Counted from the stretch's first letter, positions 44,501 to 53,634 are shown. The stretch is DNA of 64,000 bases from Alphaproteobacteria bacterium (GCA_030614785.1 JAUWTJ010000001.1:1-64000), one strand, 5' to 3'. Translations and numbers: made by a program. Notes: generated by a model from the letters alone, not told the origin.

Positions 44501-45517
44501 TTACTGCCTGCTCGCTGCAACAAGGCTCAGAATTTCAAACAACATTTGCGCACCAACCATAGCCGTATTCGAGTTTGCATCATACTGCGGAGCAATCTCC
44601 ACGACATCGCCGCCCACAACATGCCTGCCGTCAAGCCCGCGCAACAACATCTGCACTTCGCGCGGGGTCAGCCCGCCAACTTCCGGCGTCCCTGTCCCAG
44701 GCGCAAAGGCAGGGTCAATGCCGTCCACATCAATTGTAATGTAATACGGCTTTTCGCCAACAACAGCCTTCGCCTTTGCGATCACGGCAGAGACGCCCAT
44801 TTCGTCAAACTCTTCTGCATGAATGACAGTCATGCCTGACTCATAGGAAAACTCCCACAAATACTCCGCACTTCCCCTGATGCCGATTTGAATGCAGCGG
44901 TCTGGGTCAAGAACCCCGTCCAGCACCGCATTGCGAAAAGGGCCACCGTGGTGGAACTTTTCGCCTTCAAATTCCCCGCTTGTGTCCGCATGAGCATCGA
45001 TATGAACCATGCCCACTGGCTCATGCTCTCCGAGAACCTTCAAAATTGGATGGGAAATGGAATGATCGCCCCCGACGGAAAGCGGTAGAGCACCTGTCTT
45101 CAAAAGATCCATGTAGAAGGCTTCGATGTCTTCGATGGATCGTTCCAGAGAATACCGCGAACGAAATGGAACATCTCCGACATCTGCCACTTTGAGAATG
45201 CCCGATGGCAAGACATCAAGCGCATGATTGTAGGGACCGATGCGCTCTACGTCGCGAACCGCGCGCGGTCCAAACCGCGCGCCAGGCCGATTGGTCACGC
45301 CAAGATCCATCGGCACGCCGATGAGTGCAACATCAAGCCCCTCAGCAGACATTTCCGAAGGCGCATCCAGAAAAGTGGACTGCCCGGAGTACGGCTTCGT
45401 TCTGACACCACCACTAAATTGCATCTCGGCGACACGGCGGAACCGTTCGTCATAGATCTGATCACCAGCCGCGCCTGCGTAGCGCGCACGCAATCGTTCC
45501 AACTTGTTGAGATCCAA
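44501..45517 (-). CDS. Agmatinase-family ureohydrolase (agmatinase or guanidinobutyrase)
   Basis: I place the start at TTG 45517, right behind SD CAGGAGGA (338 aa); the track start adds 63 unsupported residues. The binuclear manganese ligands are all present: GGDHSISHP, HIDAHADT and DVDGIDPAFAPGTGTPE. The enzyme hydrolyses a guanidino group to urea plus amine. An AruH-like arginine transaminase at 50.3 kb makes 4-guanidinobutyrate a likely substrate, but agmatine is equally consistent with sequence. Operon with lpd. The divergent spacer of ~290 bp to the acyl-CoA ligase holds both promoters and no gene. Confidence 0.9.
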   Translation of the reverse strand: MDLNKLERLRARYAGAAGDQIYDERFRRVAEMQFSGGVRTKPYSGQSTFLDAPSEMSAEGLDVALIGVPMDLGVTNRPGARFGPRAVRDVERIGPYNHALDVLPSGILKVADVGDVPFRSRYSLERSIEDIEAFYMDLLKTGALPLSVGGDHSISHPILKVLGEHEPVGMVHIDAHADTSGEFEGEKFHHGGPFRNAVLDGVLDPDRCIQIGIRGSAEYLWEFSYESGMTVIHAEEFDEMGVSAVIAKAKAVVGEKPYYITIDVDGIDPAFAPGTGTPEVGGLTPREVQMLLRGLDGRHVVGGDVVEIAPQYDANSNTAMVGAQMLFEILSLVAASRQ

Positions 45518-45810
45518 ACTGTCCTCCTGTAGACGTCTCTGAAGGGGTCGATTCGCCGACAGAGTCGAGACAATGTCTCTCCTACAATAAAAAGTGAGTG
45601 GATTCGATAATAATCGATGGTCGGGGAGGGAATTGCCGACTGAGACGCTGAAACTTCTCGATGGCCCCGCTGCCTCCCACACCCTGAACAGGACCGGGTA
45701 TTGCAATTTCCGGAAAAACCCGCCTTATTGGGCCAAAACAAGGACCGCCAGCTCTGTAATGTGGAGAGAGCAAAAAAGGCGGCAGAAAACCAGGGGAGAC
45801 CGTAATCCAG

Positions 45811-47520
45811 ATGAGTGAAGCCATTCCCTCACGGGCACAGGCCATTGCCACACTGTCCGCATCAGGCAAAGAGTACGAGCTTGTAGAAAAAACCATCAAT
45901 GGCAACCCCTGCAGGGTTTTCAGCAGCGCACCGGGTACCCTCCGCGACCTACTCGATCACGCGCAACAATTTGCCGATTTCACCTATCTTGCCTATGAGA
46001 GCGAGCGGTTGACCTATGCGAACACCTTCAAACAGGCCGCCCGCATCGCCCGGGTCCTGACCGAGGATTACGGCATCAAGAAGGGTGACCGCGTCGCCAT
46101 TGGCATGCGCAATTATCCTGAATGGGTTACATCCTTTCTGGCCATCACATCCATCGGCGGCGTCGCCGTGGCGCTCAATGCCCTGTGGAGTGCAGAGGAG
46201 CTAGCCTATGGGTTGGAGCTTACCGGCACCAAACTCGTCATCGCGGATCGCGAACGCATCGAACGCCTGGAGGAAACCCTCGACACCGCCGACCTGTCGG
46301 TTTTGTCGGTGCGCGCCGGTGATTTTTCCTCAAAGCGCGTCACGCCGCTCATGGAGGCGATTACGCGGAAGAACGATGAAACTTTTCCGCCCGTCAGCAT
46401 TGACCCTGACGACGACGCGCTCATCATTTTCACCTCCGGGTCGACCGGACACCCCAAGGGCGCCGTTTCCAGCCACCGCGCGGCAATCCATGCCATCATG
46501 TCGTGGGATTTTGACGCTGCGGTGGCCTATTATCGAGGCGGTCTCGAACGCCCCGTTGAGCCCTTTGACACTCAGCTTTCTTTGCTGGTCTCGGTGCCTC
46601 TATTCCACGTCGCTGGCAGTCACGTCGGTATGTTGCAGGCGCTCCTGCGCGGCCGGCTGCTTCACCTCATGTACAAATGGGACGTGATGGCGGCCCTTGA
46701 TATTATTGAGCGTGAACAGATCACACATTTCATTGCAGTCCCGACCATGACCGGTGACCTTGTCAAGGCAGCTGCGGAACACGGAAGATCCCTCGCCTCA
46801 CTGGTATCCGTAGGCGGCGGCGGCGCACCAAGATCTGCACAACAGGTTCGCGATATCGACAAGGTCTTCGAAAACGCGGCACCGGGAACCGGCTGGGGCA
46901 TGACCGAAACCAATGCCATCGGTGCCGGCATCGGCGGCGAGGATTATCTAAAGCGCCCCCTGAGCTCGGGCCAGTGCTCGGCGATCTTTGACATGCGTAT
47001 CATCGATGATGAAGACGCGGACGTACCTCCTGGGGAGCGCGGTCATCTCGTCATTCGCGGCACCTCAATATTTCGCGAATACTGGAACCGGCCTGACGCC
47101 AATGCCGAGGCCTTCATTGATGGCTGGTTCCGAACCGGTGACATCGCTCTCATTGACGAAGAGGGTTTTCTTTTCATTGTCGACCGCGCCAAGGATATTG
47201 TGATCCGGGGCGGCGAAAACATCGGCTGCGGCGAGGTCGAGGACGCGATCTATTCCCATCCTGCTGTCAGCGAGGTCATAGTCTTTGGTCTCCCCGAAGA
47301 GCGGCTTGGCGAAGAAGTTGCCACGATGATTGTGCCAAAGCCCGGACGCAGTCTCGATGAAGACGCAATCAAGGCCCACCTGCAGGATCACCTTGCCGCT
47401 TTTCAGATCCCCTCCCGGATTTTCTTCTCAAGCGATCCCTTGCCCCGCATCGCCTCCGGAAAATTCAACAAGCGCGGCGTGCGCGGCGAAATTCTCAAGT
47501 TGCTTGGGCTGGAAGGCTAG
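45811..47520 (+). CDS. Class I AMP-forming acyl-CoA ligase
   Basis: 569 aa with the full adenylation motif set: P-loop FTSGSTGHPKGAV, GWGMTETNA, GWFRTGDIA, KDIVIRGGENIG, and the C-terminal catalytic Lys in IASGKFNKRGVR. It activates a carboxylic acid to acyl-AMP then acyl-CoA. Resemblance to long-chain FadD and to cyclohexanecarboxylate-type ligases is similar by eye, so chain length is left open. It is followed on the same strand by a GST and an acyl-CoA dehydrogenase. SD-like GGGGAGA lies slightly far from the ATG. Confidence 0.92.
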   Translation: MSEAIPSRAQAIATLSASGKEYELVEKTINGNPCRVFSSAPGTLRDLLDHAQQFADFTYLAYESERLTYANTFKQAARIARVLTEDYGIKKGDRVAIGMRNYPEWVTSFLAITSIGGVAVALNALWSAEELAYGLELTGTKLVIADRERIERLEETLDTADLSVLSVRAGDFSSKRVTPLMEAITRKNDETFPPVSIDPDDDALIIFTSGSTGHPKGAVSSHRAAIHAIMSWDFDAAVAYYRGGLERPVEPFDTQLSLLVSVPLFHVAGSHVGMLQALLRGRLLHLMYKWDVMAALDIIEREQITHFIAVPTMTGDLVKAAAEHGRSLASLVSVGGGGAPRSAQQVRDIDKVFENAAPGTGWGMTETNAIGAGIGGEDYLKRPLSSGQCSAIFDMRIIDDEDADVPPGERGHLVIRGTSIFREYWNRPDANAEAFIDGWFRTGDIALIDEEGFLFIVDRAKDIVIRGGENIGCGEVEDAIYSHPAVSEVIVFGLPEERLGEEVATMIVPKPGRSLDEDAIKAHLQDHLAAFQIPSRIFFSSDPLPRIASGKFNKRGVRGEILKLLGLEG

Positions 47521-47670
47521 GCTTCGACGCCCTGCAACATGCGAACGCGTCGCGCCTGCGGGGGCTTTTCAGCCCCGGATAAAGCTGTATTCTGGGGCTG
47601 GAACACCGCCAGAAATAACGAGAGCGTCTGCGGCCTTCTCCTCCAGACGCCAAGAAGCGAGGAAATATCA

Positions 47671-48279
47671 ATGGCACCAACACTTTACCACTGCGCCGGA
47701 GCCCGTTCGGTCCGCGCCCTGTGGACCCTCGAGGAACTCGGCATCGACTTCGAACTCGTCACCATGCCCTTCCCGCCGCGCTATCTGCACGAGGGCTACA
47801 AGGATATGAACCCGATCGGCACCGTCCCCTATTTCAAAGACGGCGACGTGGAGATGACTGAATCAACAGGCATTGCACATTTTCTCGTCGAAAAATACGG
47901 CCCCACAGATCTTGCCGTTCGTGCCGATGAAAAGGACTATGGTTCTTATCTCAACTGGCTTTACCGGTCCGACGCCACCTTCACCTTCCCGCAAACAATT
48001 TTTCTGCGCTATACCATTCTGGAGCCCGAAGAGACACGCAATCCCAAAGTCGCAGACGACTACCGCAAATGGTTCCTCGCCCGCATGCGCACTGTAGAAA
48101 CGGCCCTTGAAGGCAAGGACTATCTCTGCTCTGATCGGTTCACCATCGCCGACATCTGTGTCGGATACGCCGTCATGCTCGCTCTTTCCCTCAAGATTGA
48201 TGAAGTTCTCACGCCAAACATCAAGGCGTGGTGGGAGCGCATCTCGGCACGTCCGGCCTTCGAGCGAGCATCACAATAG
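47671..48279 (+). CDS. Glutathione S-transferase
   Basis: 202 aa from ATG 47671 (SD GCGAGGAAA); the upstream track extension is not coding-like. Thioredoxin-fold N-domain MAPTLYHCAGARSVRALWTLEELG with the glutathione-activating Ser/Arg region, NPIGTVPYF with the cis-Pro, MTESTGIAHFL, then an all-helical C-domain (SDRFTIADICVGYAVMLAL carries the N-capping box). Cytosolic conjugating or isomerising enzyme of unknown substrate. Between ligase and dehydrogenase genes, 150 bp after the former, and probably co-transcribed. Confidence 0.9.
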   Translation: MAPTLYHCAGARSVRALWTLEELGIDFELVTMPFPPRYLHEGYKDMNPIGTVPYFKDGDVEMTESTGIAHFLVEKYGPTDLAVRADEKDYGSYLNWLYRSDATFTFPQTIFLRYTILEPEETRNPKVADDYRKWFLARMRTVETALEGKDYLCSDRFTIADICVGYAVMLALSLKIDEVLTPNIKAWWERISARPAFERASQ

Positions 48280-48316
48280 TAGCCAGGTATAGACCTGCAT
48301 AAGTCGAGGAAATCTC

Positions 48317-49507
48317 ATGTCTGACACCTATACCGACGGCGAAAATCCGTTCGACTTCGACCACCGCTATCAGAGCCCTTTCTATACAGAAGACCACCAC
48401 GCCTGGCGCGCAACCCTGCGCCGCTTCGTTGAAAAAGAATTGAAGCCGCATGTCAATGAATGGGAGGAAGCGGGCGAAATCCCGCGCGAACTCTATAAAA
48501 AGGCGGCTGACATCGGCCTCATTGGCATGGGATATCCCGAAGAGTTCGGCGGCACACCGGTTTCTGACGGTTTCTTTGGTATTGTCACTGCAGAAGAAAT
48601 GGGACGCCTTGGCGCGGGCGGGGTTAATGCAAGCCTGCTCATCCATGGCATCGGCCTGCCCCCGGTCATCAACTTCGGTTCCCAGGAGATGAAGCAGCGC
48701 GTCGCCCCGCAAGTCCTTGCGGGCGAAAAAATCCATGCGCTCGCCATCACCGAACCCTCAGGCGGTTCCGATGTTGCCAATGTCAAGACGTCTGCCGTTC
48801 TCGACGGCGATCACTATGTAGTCAACGGCTCCAAAATGTTCATCACATCGGGCGTCAATGCAGATTTCTACTCCGTCGCTGTGCGCACCGGCGGCGAGGG
48901 TCGCGGCGGTCTCTCGCTCTTGCTTCTGGAACGCGACATGCCAGGCTTCACCCGCACGCCGCTCAAGAAACAGGGCTGGTGGGCATCGGACACGGCAGCG
49001 CTCTATTTCGATGATGTGCGCGTCCCGAAAGAAAACATGATCGGCGAAGAGGGCCAGGGCTTCGAGGCCATCATGAAGAACTTCAATGCCGAACGTCTGG
49101 GCATGGCGGCATCGGCCAACGCACAGGCCCGGGTCTGTCTGGAAGATTCCCTCGCCTGGGCCCGCGACCGGCATACGTTTGGCAAGCGCCTCGCCGATCA
49201 TCAGGTCATCCGCCACAAATTTGCCGAGATGGCCCGTAAGATCAATGCGACCCAGGCCTATCTGGAACAATGCGCCATCCGTGTTCATGCGGGAGAAACT
49301 CCGGTTGCGGATCTTTCTCTTCTCAAGGTGCAGTCTTCCCTCGCCATGGAATATTGCGCCCGAGAAGCGATGCAAATCTTCGGCGGGGCTGGATTCATGC
49401 GCGGCATCCGCGTCGAACGCATCTACCGGGAAGTGCGCGTTATGGCAATTGGCGGCGGATCAGAAGAGATTATGAGGGATCTCGTGGCTCGGCAGATGAA
49501 AATATAG
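48317..49507 (+). CDS. Acyl-CoA dehydrogenase
   Basis: 396 aa. Family blocks ITEPSGGSDVANVKTSA (FAD/acyl-CoA binding), SGVNADFYSVAVRTG, ERLGMAASANAQARVCLEDSLAWA, and QIFGGAGFMRGIRVERIYREVR near the C-terminus. The catalytic Glu is expected in the RIYREVR region, placing it among the IVD/GCD-like group. It oxidises acyl-CoA to 2-enoyl-CoA with electrons to ETF. SD GAGGAAAT six bases before the ATG. Closes the ligase-GST-dehydrogenase set, which suggests catabolism of a specific acid rather than general beta-oxidation. Confidence 0.93.
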   Translation: MSDTYTDGENPFDFDHRYQSPFYTEDHHAWRATLRRFVEKELKPHVNEWEEAGEIPRELYKKAADIGLIGMGYPEEFGGTPVSDGFFGIVTAEEMGRLGAGGVNASLLIHGIGLPPVINFGSQEMKQRVAPQVLAGEKIHALAITEPSGGSDVANVKTSAVLDGDHYVVNGSKMFITSGVNADFYSVAVRTGGEGRGGLSLLLLERDMPGFTRTPLKKQGWWASDTAALYFDDVRVPKENMIGEEGQGFEAIMKNFNAERLGMAASANAQARVCLEDSLAWARDRHTFGKRLADHQVIRHKFAEMARKINATQAYLEQCAIRVHAGETPVADLSLLKVQSSLAMEYCAREAMQIFGGAGFMRGIRVERIYREVRVMAIGGGSEEIMRDLVARQMKI

Positions 49508-49583
49508 TTCACTTTTTGTTAATAAAAATTCTCTTTGCAACGCCTGTTTTTCATGTCAGAATTCGACTCAATGTTCAATCAAC

Positions 49584-49671
49584 GAAAGGAGGTGATCCAA
49601 TGTTCAGTGAGACATATTGGATTTTTAAGGACTCGAGTAATTCTACTTGCAAGTCGGGGCAACCTCCTTCG
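49584..49671 (+). promoter_or_regulatory. RNA element: extended SD and complementary anti-SD-like segment
   Basis: The SD (CGAAAGGAGGT, ending 49593) can pair with ACCTCCTTCG at about 49662-49671 inside the small ORF, 8 continuous base pairs plus CG after a bulge. A second hairpin, ATCCAAT / ATTGGAT, encloses the start codon. The mRNA could therefore hide its own ribosome site. Confidence 0.5.
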
Positions 49672-49680
49672 AGTAAATAG
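49600..49680 (+). CDS. 26-aa small ORF with extended Shine-Dalgarno
   Basis: Too short for the ORF track. ATG 49600 to TAG 49680 encodes MFSETYWIFKDSSNSTCKSG and six more residues. GAAAGGAGGTGATCCA directly before the ATG is complementary over 16 nt to the standard 3' end of 16S rRNA, far more than any other gene here, so strong initiation is expected. The peptide has one Cys, two aromatic residues after Glu-Thr, and a Ser-rich tail. I recognise no family. It lies 92 bp after the dehydrogenase, and an intrinsic terminator follows 48 bp later, forming a compact unit. Could be an abundant small protein, a modified-peptide precursor or a leader peptide. Confidence 0.65.
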   Translation: MFSETYWIFKDSSNSTCKSGQPPSSK

Positions 49681-49728
49681 ATTGCAAGATCTGGAAAGAT
49701 CACGAGTTTGAAAAATCCGGACTCGCGG

Positions 49729-49754
49729 GGGCCGCTCGAAAGAGCGGCCCTTTT
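49729..49754 (+). terminator. Rho-independent terminator after the small ORF
   Basis: 9-bp perfect stem GGGCCGCTC-GAAA-GAGCGGCCC with GNRA-type loop, then TTTT. It separates the small ORF from the thioesterase gene 30 bp further on, and could act as an attenuator for it. Confidence 0.9.
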
Positions 49755-49780
49755 CCATTTGTGCCTTTACTTCCCCCTGA

Positions 49781-50263
49781 GTGATGGCCTGGGATTTTAA
49801 TCCTTATACTTACGACATAAGCACCAATGACCCGGACGATACTACAATGACATTCCAGCTTCCTGACGGATATGTGCCTTTTGCCGAAGATGATGGCTAT
49901 ATCGGTCACAACGGACCCTATTACGCCAAAGAGATGCCGGATGGAAAATTTCGCTATGGCTTCAAGACCGATGCGCGTCACGGCAACCCGAACGGGGTTA
50001 TCCATGGCGCCGCTCTTATAGGGTTTGCTGATACAACATTCGGTCATTTGATCGTCCGGAAAACCGGCCGTTTTTGCGCCACTGTTTCCCTCACCACCGA
50101 GTTCATCTCCGGCGCACCAGCAGGCGGCTGGGTCGAGGCAACAGTGCACCTCAAACGCGCCACAAAAAACCTGGCCTTTGCCAACGCGGAAGTCTTTTTC
50201 GAGGACCAACTCCTGCTCAGCGCAACCAGCATCTTCAAACTGTTTGGCGAGAGACCGCAATAG
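49781..50263 (+). CDS. PaaI-type hotdog-fold thioesterase
   Basis: Up to 160 aa. The hotdog signature GNPNGVIHGAALIGFADTTFG (cited here in part: NPNGVIHGAAL) contains the HG and downstream Asp of the PaaI/YbgC-like thioesterase group; SLTTEFISGAPAGG and AEVFFEDQLLLSATS form the later strands. Start is uncertain: GTG 49781 or ATG 49784 lie just after a terminator, while ATG 49847 (MTFQLPDGY) would trim the non-conserved N-terminus. It hydrolyses acyl-CoA thioesters. Convergent with the aminotransferase gene, stops 4 bp apart. Confidence 0.87.
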   Translation: MMAWDFNPYTYDISTNDPDDTTMTFQLPDGYVPFAEDDGYIGHNGPYYAKEMPDGKFRYGFKTDARHGNPNGVIHGAALIGFADTTFGHLIVRKTGRFCATVSLTTEFISGAPAGGWVEATVHLKRATKNLAFANAEVFFEDQLLLSATSIFKLFGERPQ

Positions 50264-50267
50264 GGAC

Positions 50268-51443
50268 TTATCCGGCCAGGCTTTCCGCAAATCGGGATAT
50301 ACGCAGGCACGCCTCTTTAAGGCGCGCCTCCGGCACCATAAGGCTAAGTCGCAAATGGCCCGCGCCCGATGGACCAAAAGCGTCCCCCGGCAAGGTTGAC
50401 ACCCCTTCTGCGTCAAGCAGACGTTCGGCAAATTCGTAGGATGTGAGACCGCTCTTGCGTACGTCTATCATACAGAACATGCCGGCAGGCGGCGTCCGGC
50501 AGACAAGACTTTCCACGCCCTCCAGCCCCGTTGCCATCGTATCCCGGCGCGCGGCAAAGGCCCGTTTCATTTCTTCAAGCTCCTCAAGATCCTGATCCAG
50601 AGCGATGATTGCAGCTTGCTGAATAAAGGACGGCAAACCGTACAGCATACAAAGCATCAGGTTAGAAAAACTCGTCCGCATGTGTTCAGGTATAATCAGC
50701 CAGCCGAACCGCCAGCCCGTCATGGCATGGCTCTTGGAGACCGAATTGATGACAATGGTTCGCTCCGCCATATCAGGCAACGAGAGCGGGCAGATATGTT
50801 CACCTTCGAAGACGAGACCGCTGTAGACCTGATCGCAGATCAGCCAGAGATCGTGAGCCTTGCAGATTTCGCCAATCCCTTCCAACACTTCTCGCGACAC
50901 CATGGCTCCCGATGGATTGTTGGGTGAATTGAGCATGATCGCTTTCGTTCGGGGCGTCACAGCCGCCCGGAGCGCCGACACATCAACCTCAAAGCCACGT
51001 TCGGGGTCGGTCGGTACAGAAACAAGCGTCGCACCCGGCGCACCGACCACCGCTTCATAGGTCACGTAGGTTGGCGAGGGCACAATCACCTCATCCCCGG
51101 GATTCAGGGTGCAAAGCGCCGAGGCAAAAAGCCCGCACTGCGCACCTGCCACCGCAACAACATTGTCAGGGTCAATCGCTACCCGCGAAAGCCTGCCCTG
51201 ATAGCTGGCGATCGCCTGGCGAAGCTTGCGCGCACCGACAAGCTCCCCATAGTGAGTATGGCCCTCGTTCAAGGCCTGGTAGGCAGCCTCTATGATCGGC
51301 CTTGGCGTCTCGAAGTCCGGATCTCCAATCGACAGGATGATGACATCCTGGCCTTCGCGCTCCATGGCTCGCGCCCGGCCGTGGGTGCGCCACGCCGCCG
51401 CGCCCTCGCCAGCTATTCGCGTGGTAAAATCAGATGGTCGCAT
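50268..51443 (-). CDS. Class I/II aminotransferase, AruH-like (arginine:pyruvate transaminase)
   Basis: 391 aa. PLP lysine in NSVSKSHAMTGWRFGW, with NSPNNPSGA and GDPDFETPRPII typical of the fold type I Iγ group. The opening SDFTTRIAGEGAAAW and the internal AGAQCGLFA resemble what I recall of Pseudomonas AruH more than aspartate aminotransferase. AruH converts arginine to 2-ketoarginine, the first step of the transaminase route that ends with guanidinobutyrase. An agmatinase-family enzyme is encoded 5 kb away. Specificity is inference. Divergent from the PAS_5 gene with a 232-bp spacer. Confidence 0.85.
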   Translation of the reverse strand: MRPSDFTTRIAGEGAAAWRTHGRARAMEREGQDVIILSIGDPDFETPRPIIEAAYQALNEGHTHYGELVGARKLRQAIASYQGRLSRVAIDPDNVVAVAGAQCGLFASALCTLNPGDEVIVPSPTYVTYEAVVGAPGATLVSVPTDPERGFEVDVSALRAAVTPRTKAIMLNSPNNPSGAMVSREVLEGIGEICKAHDLWLICDQVYSGLVFEGEHICPLSLPDMAERTIVINSVSKSHAMTGWRFGWLIIPEHMRTSFSNLMLCMLYGLPSFIQQAAIIALDQDLEELEEMKRAFAARRDTMATGLEGVESLVCRTPPAGMFCMIDVRKSGLTSYEFAERLLDAEGVSTLPGDAFGPSGAGHLRLSLMVPEARLKEACLRISRFAESLAG

Positions 51444-51606
51444 GGGATCTCCACAGGTTAGTCGTTACAAACAGAACTTGGCGCCATAAACCCTGAAAAA
51501 CTAACGATCTCTGATCCAGTTTCCAGAACCAAGTCAGACTTTGCAGCCTCGGTACGGTTATTTGACAACTCTCGTATAGATAGTCTTGGCAAACAGGTCT
51601 AACATA

Positions 51607-51635
51607 TACCTCTGCAGGTATAACCAGGTTACCTG
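51607..51635. promoter_or_regulatory. Two adjacent inverted repeats upstream of the PAS_5 gene
   Basis: ATACCT-CTGC-AGGTAT (51606-51621) and CAGGT-T-ACCTG (51625-51635) put four ACCT/AGGT half-sites in 30 bp, 40-70 bp before the ATG at 51676. A TTGACA lies at 51560. They look like operator half-sites. Confidence 0.45.
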
Positions 51636-51675
51636 AACGCTCAATGTTGATGACCACCCTTAAAACGGGGCGACA

Positions 51676-52146
51676 ATGTCAGAAGACTTTATAGAAGACC
51701 CGAAAATTGGCGACATCGAGAGCCCGGCGCTGCGCGATTTCTTCAGCATCTGGCAAACCTTGTGTGAAGAACACGGATCGCCAGCGCGCGCGGATTTTTC
51801 GCTGACCCTGTTTGCCGAGCATCTGCCCCATATGGCCATCAATGAATATGACCGGGACACCGGCCGCTTCTTCGTCAGGTTGTTTGGATCCGGCTATGTA
51901 AACGGGACTGGCGCCGACCTGACAAACAAATTTGTTGATGAAATTCCCAATACCGAAGGTCTGCTGGCCCGGTACGCATGGCTTGTCGAGAACAAGCGCC
52001 CCTATCTGTCCCGGGGCAATAAATTGGACTGGAGCTCAAAAAATTACCGAAACTACAATGTCCTCGCCTGCCCCCTGTTCGATGATCTGGGGGACGTTGC
52101 TACTTTGATGTTCAGGATCGAGTTTTCAGACCCGGCAGATCTTTGA
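51676..52146 (+). CDS. PAS_5-domain protein (alphaproteobacterial family)
   Basis: 156 aa, single domain. Blocks SPALRDFFSIWQTLCEEHGSP, HLPHMAINEYDRDTGRFFVRLFGSG and NKFVDEIP match the PAS_5 family common in Rhodospirillales and relatives, usually of unknown function and often present in several copies. No signal peptide, helix or output domain. Monocistronic, convergent with the hydrolase gene (stops 7 bp apart). SD-like GGGGCGA. Two dyads lie in its promoter region. Possibly a stand-alone sensory or binding module. Confidence 0.85.
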   Translation: MSEDFIEDPKIGDIESPALRDFFSIWQTLCEEHGSPARADFSLTLFAEHLPHMAINEYDRDTGRFFVRLFGSGYVNGTGADLTNKFVDEIPNTEGLLARYAWLVENKRPYLSRGNKLDWSSKNYRNYNVLACPLFDDLGDVATLMFRIEFSDPADL

Positions 52147-52153
52147 AGAGTGA

Positions 52154-53068
52154 TCAGGCGAACAACTCCTTGAGATATTGTTGCAACAGTTCATTGTAGT
52201 CTTTGGGGCACTCAAGAAAAGCCGCGTGTCCTGTCCCCTCAACAACATGATATTGGCCTTTCCACAGATTGCCCCAGGTCACATCTTTCATCCAGTCCTT
52301 GTTAACGAAAGGCTCGCGCTCGCCTTGAATGACTGCAATCGGGTTCTTCCATTCTGCCACGACGGTTTTGTGGTATAGCCCCGCATCATCGTTCATTGCC
52401 CAGTCGCCGATGGACACCGCTCGCATTATCCCGTCGGTGCGCAACACCGCACCAATATAGGTCTTGTCTTGCGATGCCTCCTTGCCAAGAATTGCCTCGG
52501 CATAAAGCGCTGCATCTGCAGCATCAAAATCTTCCTTATCAGTAAGTGCCATTTCCTCGGTCGCATTGAAGGCAAGAGCAATTTCGCCGCGCCCCGGACC
52601 AAAGGGCGGCGTGCCCGTGATCACCATGCCCTTGTGTTCGGGATATGTGCCAGCCAGTTCAATCGCCAGATGACCGCCGAGCGACCACCCGACCAGGACC
52701 GCATCGCGCGCATCGAGAACTTCAAGCAGTTTCCTGATTATTAGCGTCATCGTCGCCATCCGGTAGACATCGTCTGGCACTGCAGCATCATCCGACGCAC
52801 CATGACCCGGAAGATCAAAGGCAATCATTCTGTATTGCGTTGCAAGTGATGAGTTAAACTGGTGACAAAACACTTCCTTGCAGCCTGAATTTCCGTGAAT
52901 AAACAACACCGCCGGGCCATCGACTTCGTTGTCCACAACACAAATTTCACCGTAACCGGCATCAAATTTAAACTCTCTGCCCTTCAGTTCTCTCGACATA
53001 GTTCCTCGTATTTGCTGGTAAGTTTCCCCCGACAAAGAAAAGCGCGTATCGTGATCAAGGTCAACCAT
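52154..53068 (-). CDS. Alpha/beta hydrolase
   Basis: 304 aa from ATG 53068, or 281 aa from ATG 52999, which has the better SD (CGAGGAA). FIHGNSGCKEVF, FDLPGHGASDD, nucleophile elbow GWSLGG, acid in QGEREPF and histidine in VEGTGHAAFLE give a complete triad. Family members include lactonases, esterases and haloalkane-type enzymes. Not co-operonic with its neighbours. Confidence 0.87.
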   Translation of the reverse strand: MVDLDHDTRFSLSGETYQQIRGTMSRELKGREFKFDAGYGEICVVDNEVDGPAVLFIHGNSGCKEVFCHQFNSSLATQYRMIAFDLPGHGASDDAAVPDDVYRMATMTLIIRKLLEVLDARDAVLVGWSLGGHLAIELAGTYPEHKGMVITGTPPFGPGRGEIALAFNATEEMALTDKEDFDAADAALYAEAILGKEASQDKTYIGAVLRTDGIMRAVSIGDWAMNDDAGLYHKTVVAEWKNPIAVIQGEREPFVNKDWMKDVTWGNLWKGQYHVVEGTGHAAFLECPKDYNELLQQYLKELFA

Positions 53069-53167
53069 GTCCCCACCGCATCAAGCGCGATAGAGGATTT
53101 TTGAATTTTCACCCCGCTATGTTAGGGTGGACTATAGTTCTGTTACGATAAAGAGGTCACAAGTCTC

Positions 53168-53614
53168 ATGATTGCAGAGAACATCCTCGAGCCACTCCGC
53201 CATGCAATTGAGCTGCGCCTTGCCGAAGTCGACGCCTTGCCTCAGGGCGTGCAGATCTGGATGATGAGCATGCGAATGTTGTTTCTTTCAAGCATCGTCT
53301 TTGCCGTGTGGAAAAAGGAAGCCCGGATTGTTCTGGCGATGGCCATAACAACAGCCATTCTCCTGTTTGGCATCAAAACCATCTTCCCTGAAATACACAG
53401 TGCACAGATCGGCAGACCAATCCATCTCACCCTGTGGACTGCAACTCTCATCTATTTGGTCACACGGCGCAGGGTATTCCTGACCGAAATCAAATCCGGA
53501 AGTCCGTTTTCAGTGACTTACGGCATCTGGGCCTGGGTCGTGGTGGCCGTCCTGACAGCCTCTCTCGTCATGGATTTTTCCGCATTGATCCGCGGATCGC
53601 TTACTTCTCCCTGA
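53168..53614 (+). CDS. Small integral membrane protein of unknown function
   Basis: 148 aa with about four hydrophobic segments (MLFLSSIVFAVW; IVLAMAITTAILLFGI; LTLWTATLIYLV; IWAWVVVAVLTASLV) and basic loops on the predicted cytoplasmic side. I do not recognise a family. It starts divergently from the hydrolase with ~100 bp between and converges with the alcohol-dehydrogenase gene, so it is monocistronic. Confidence 0.7.
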   Translation: MIAENILEPLRHAIELRLAEVDALPQGVQIWMMSMRMLFLSSIVFAVWKKEARIVLAMAITTAILLFGIKTIFPEIHSAQIGRPIHLTLWTATLIYLVTRRRVFLTEIKSGSPFSVTYGIWAWVVVAVLTASLVMDFSALIRGSLTSP

Positions 53615-53634
53615 CCGATAGTCGGGTCCTGTGT

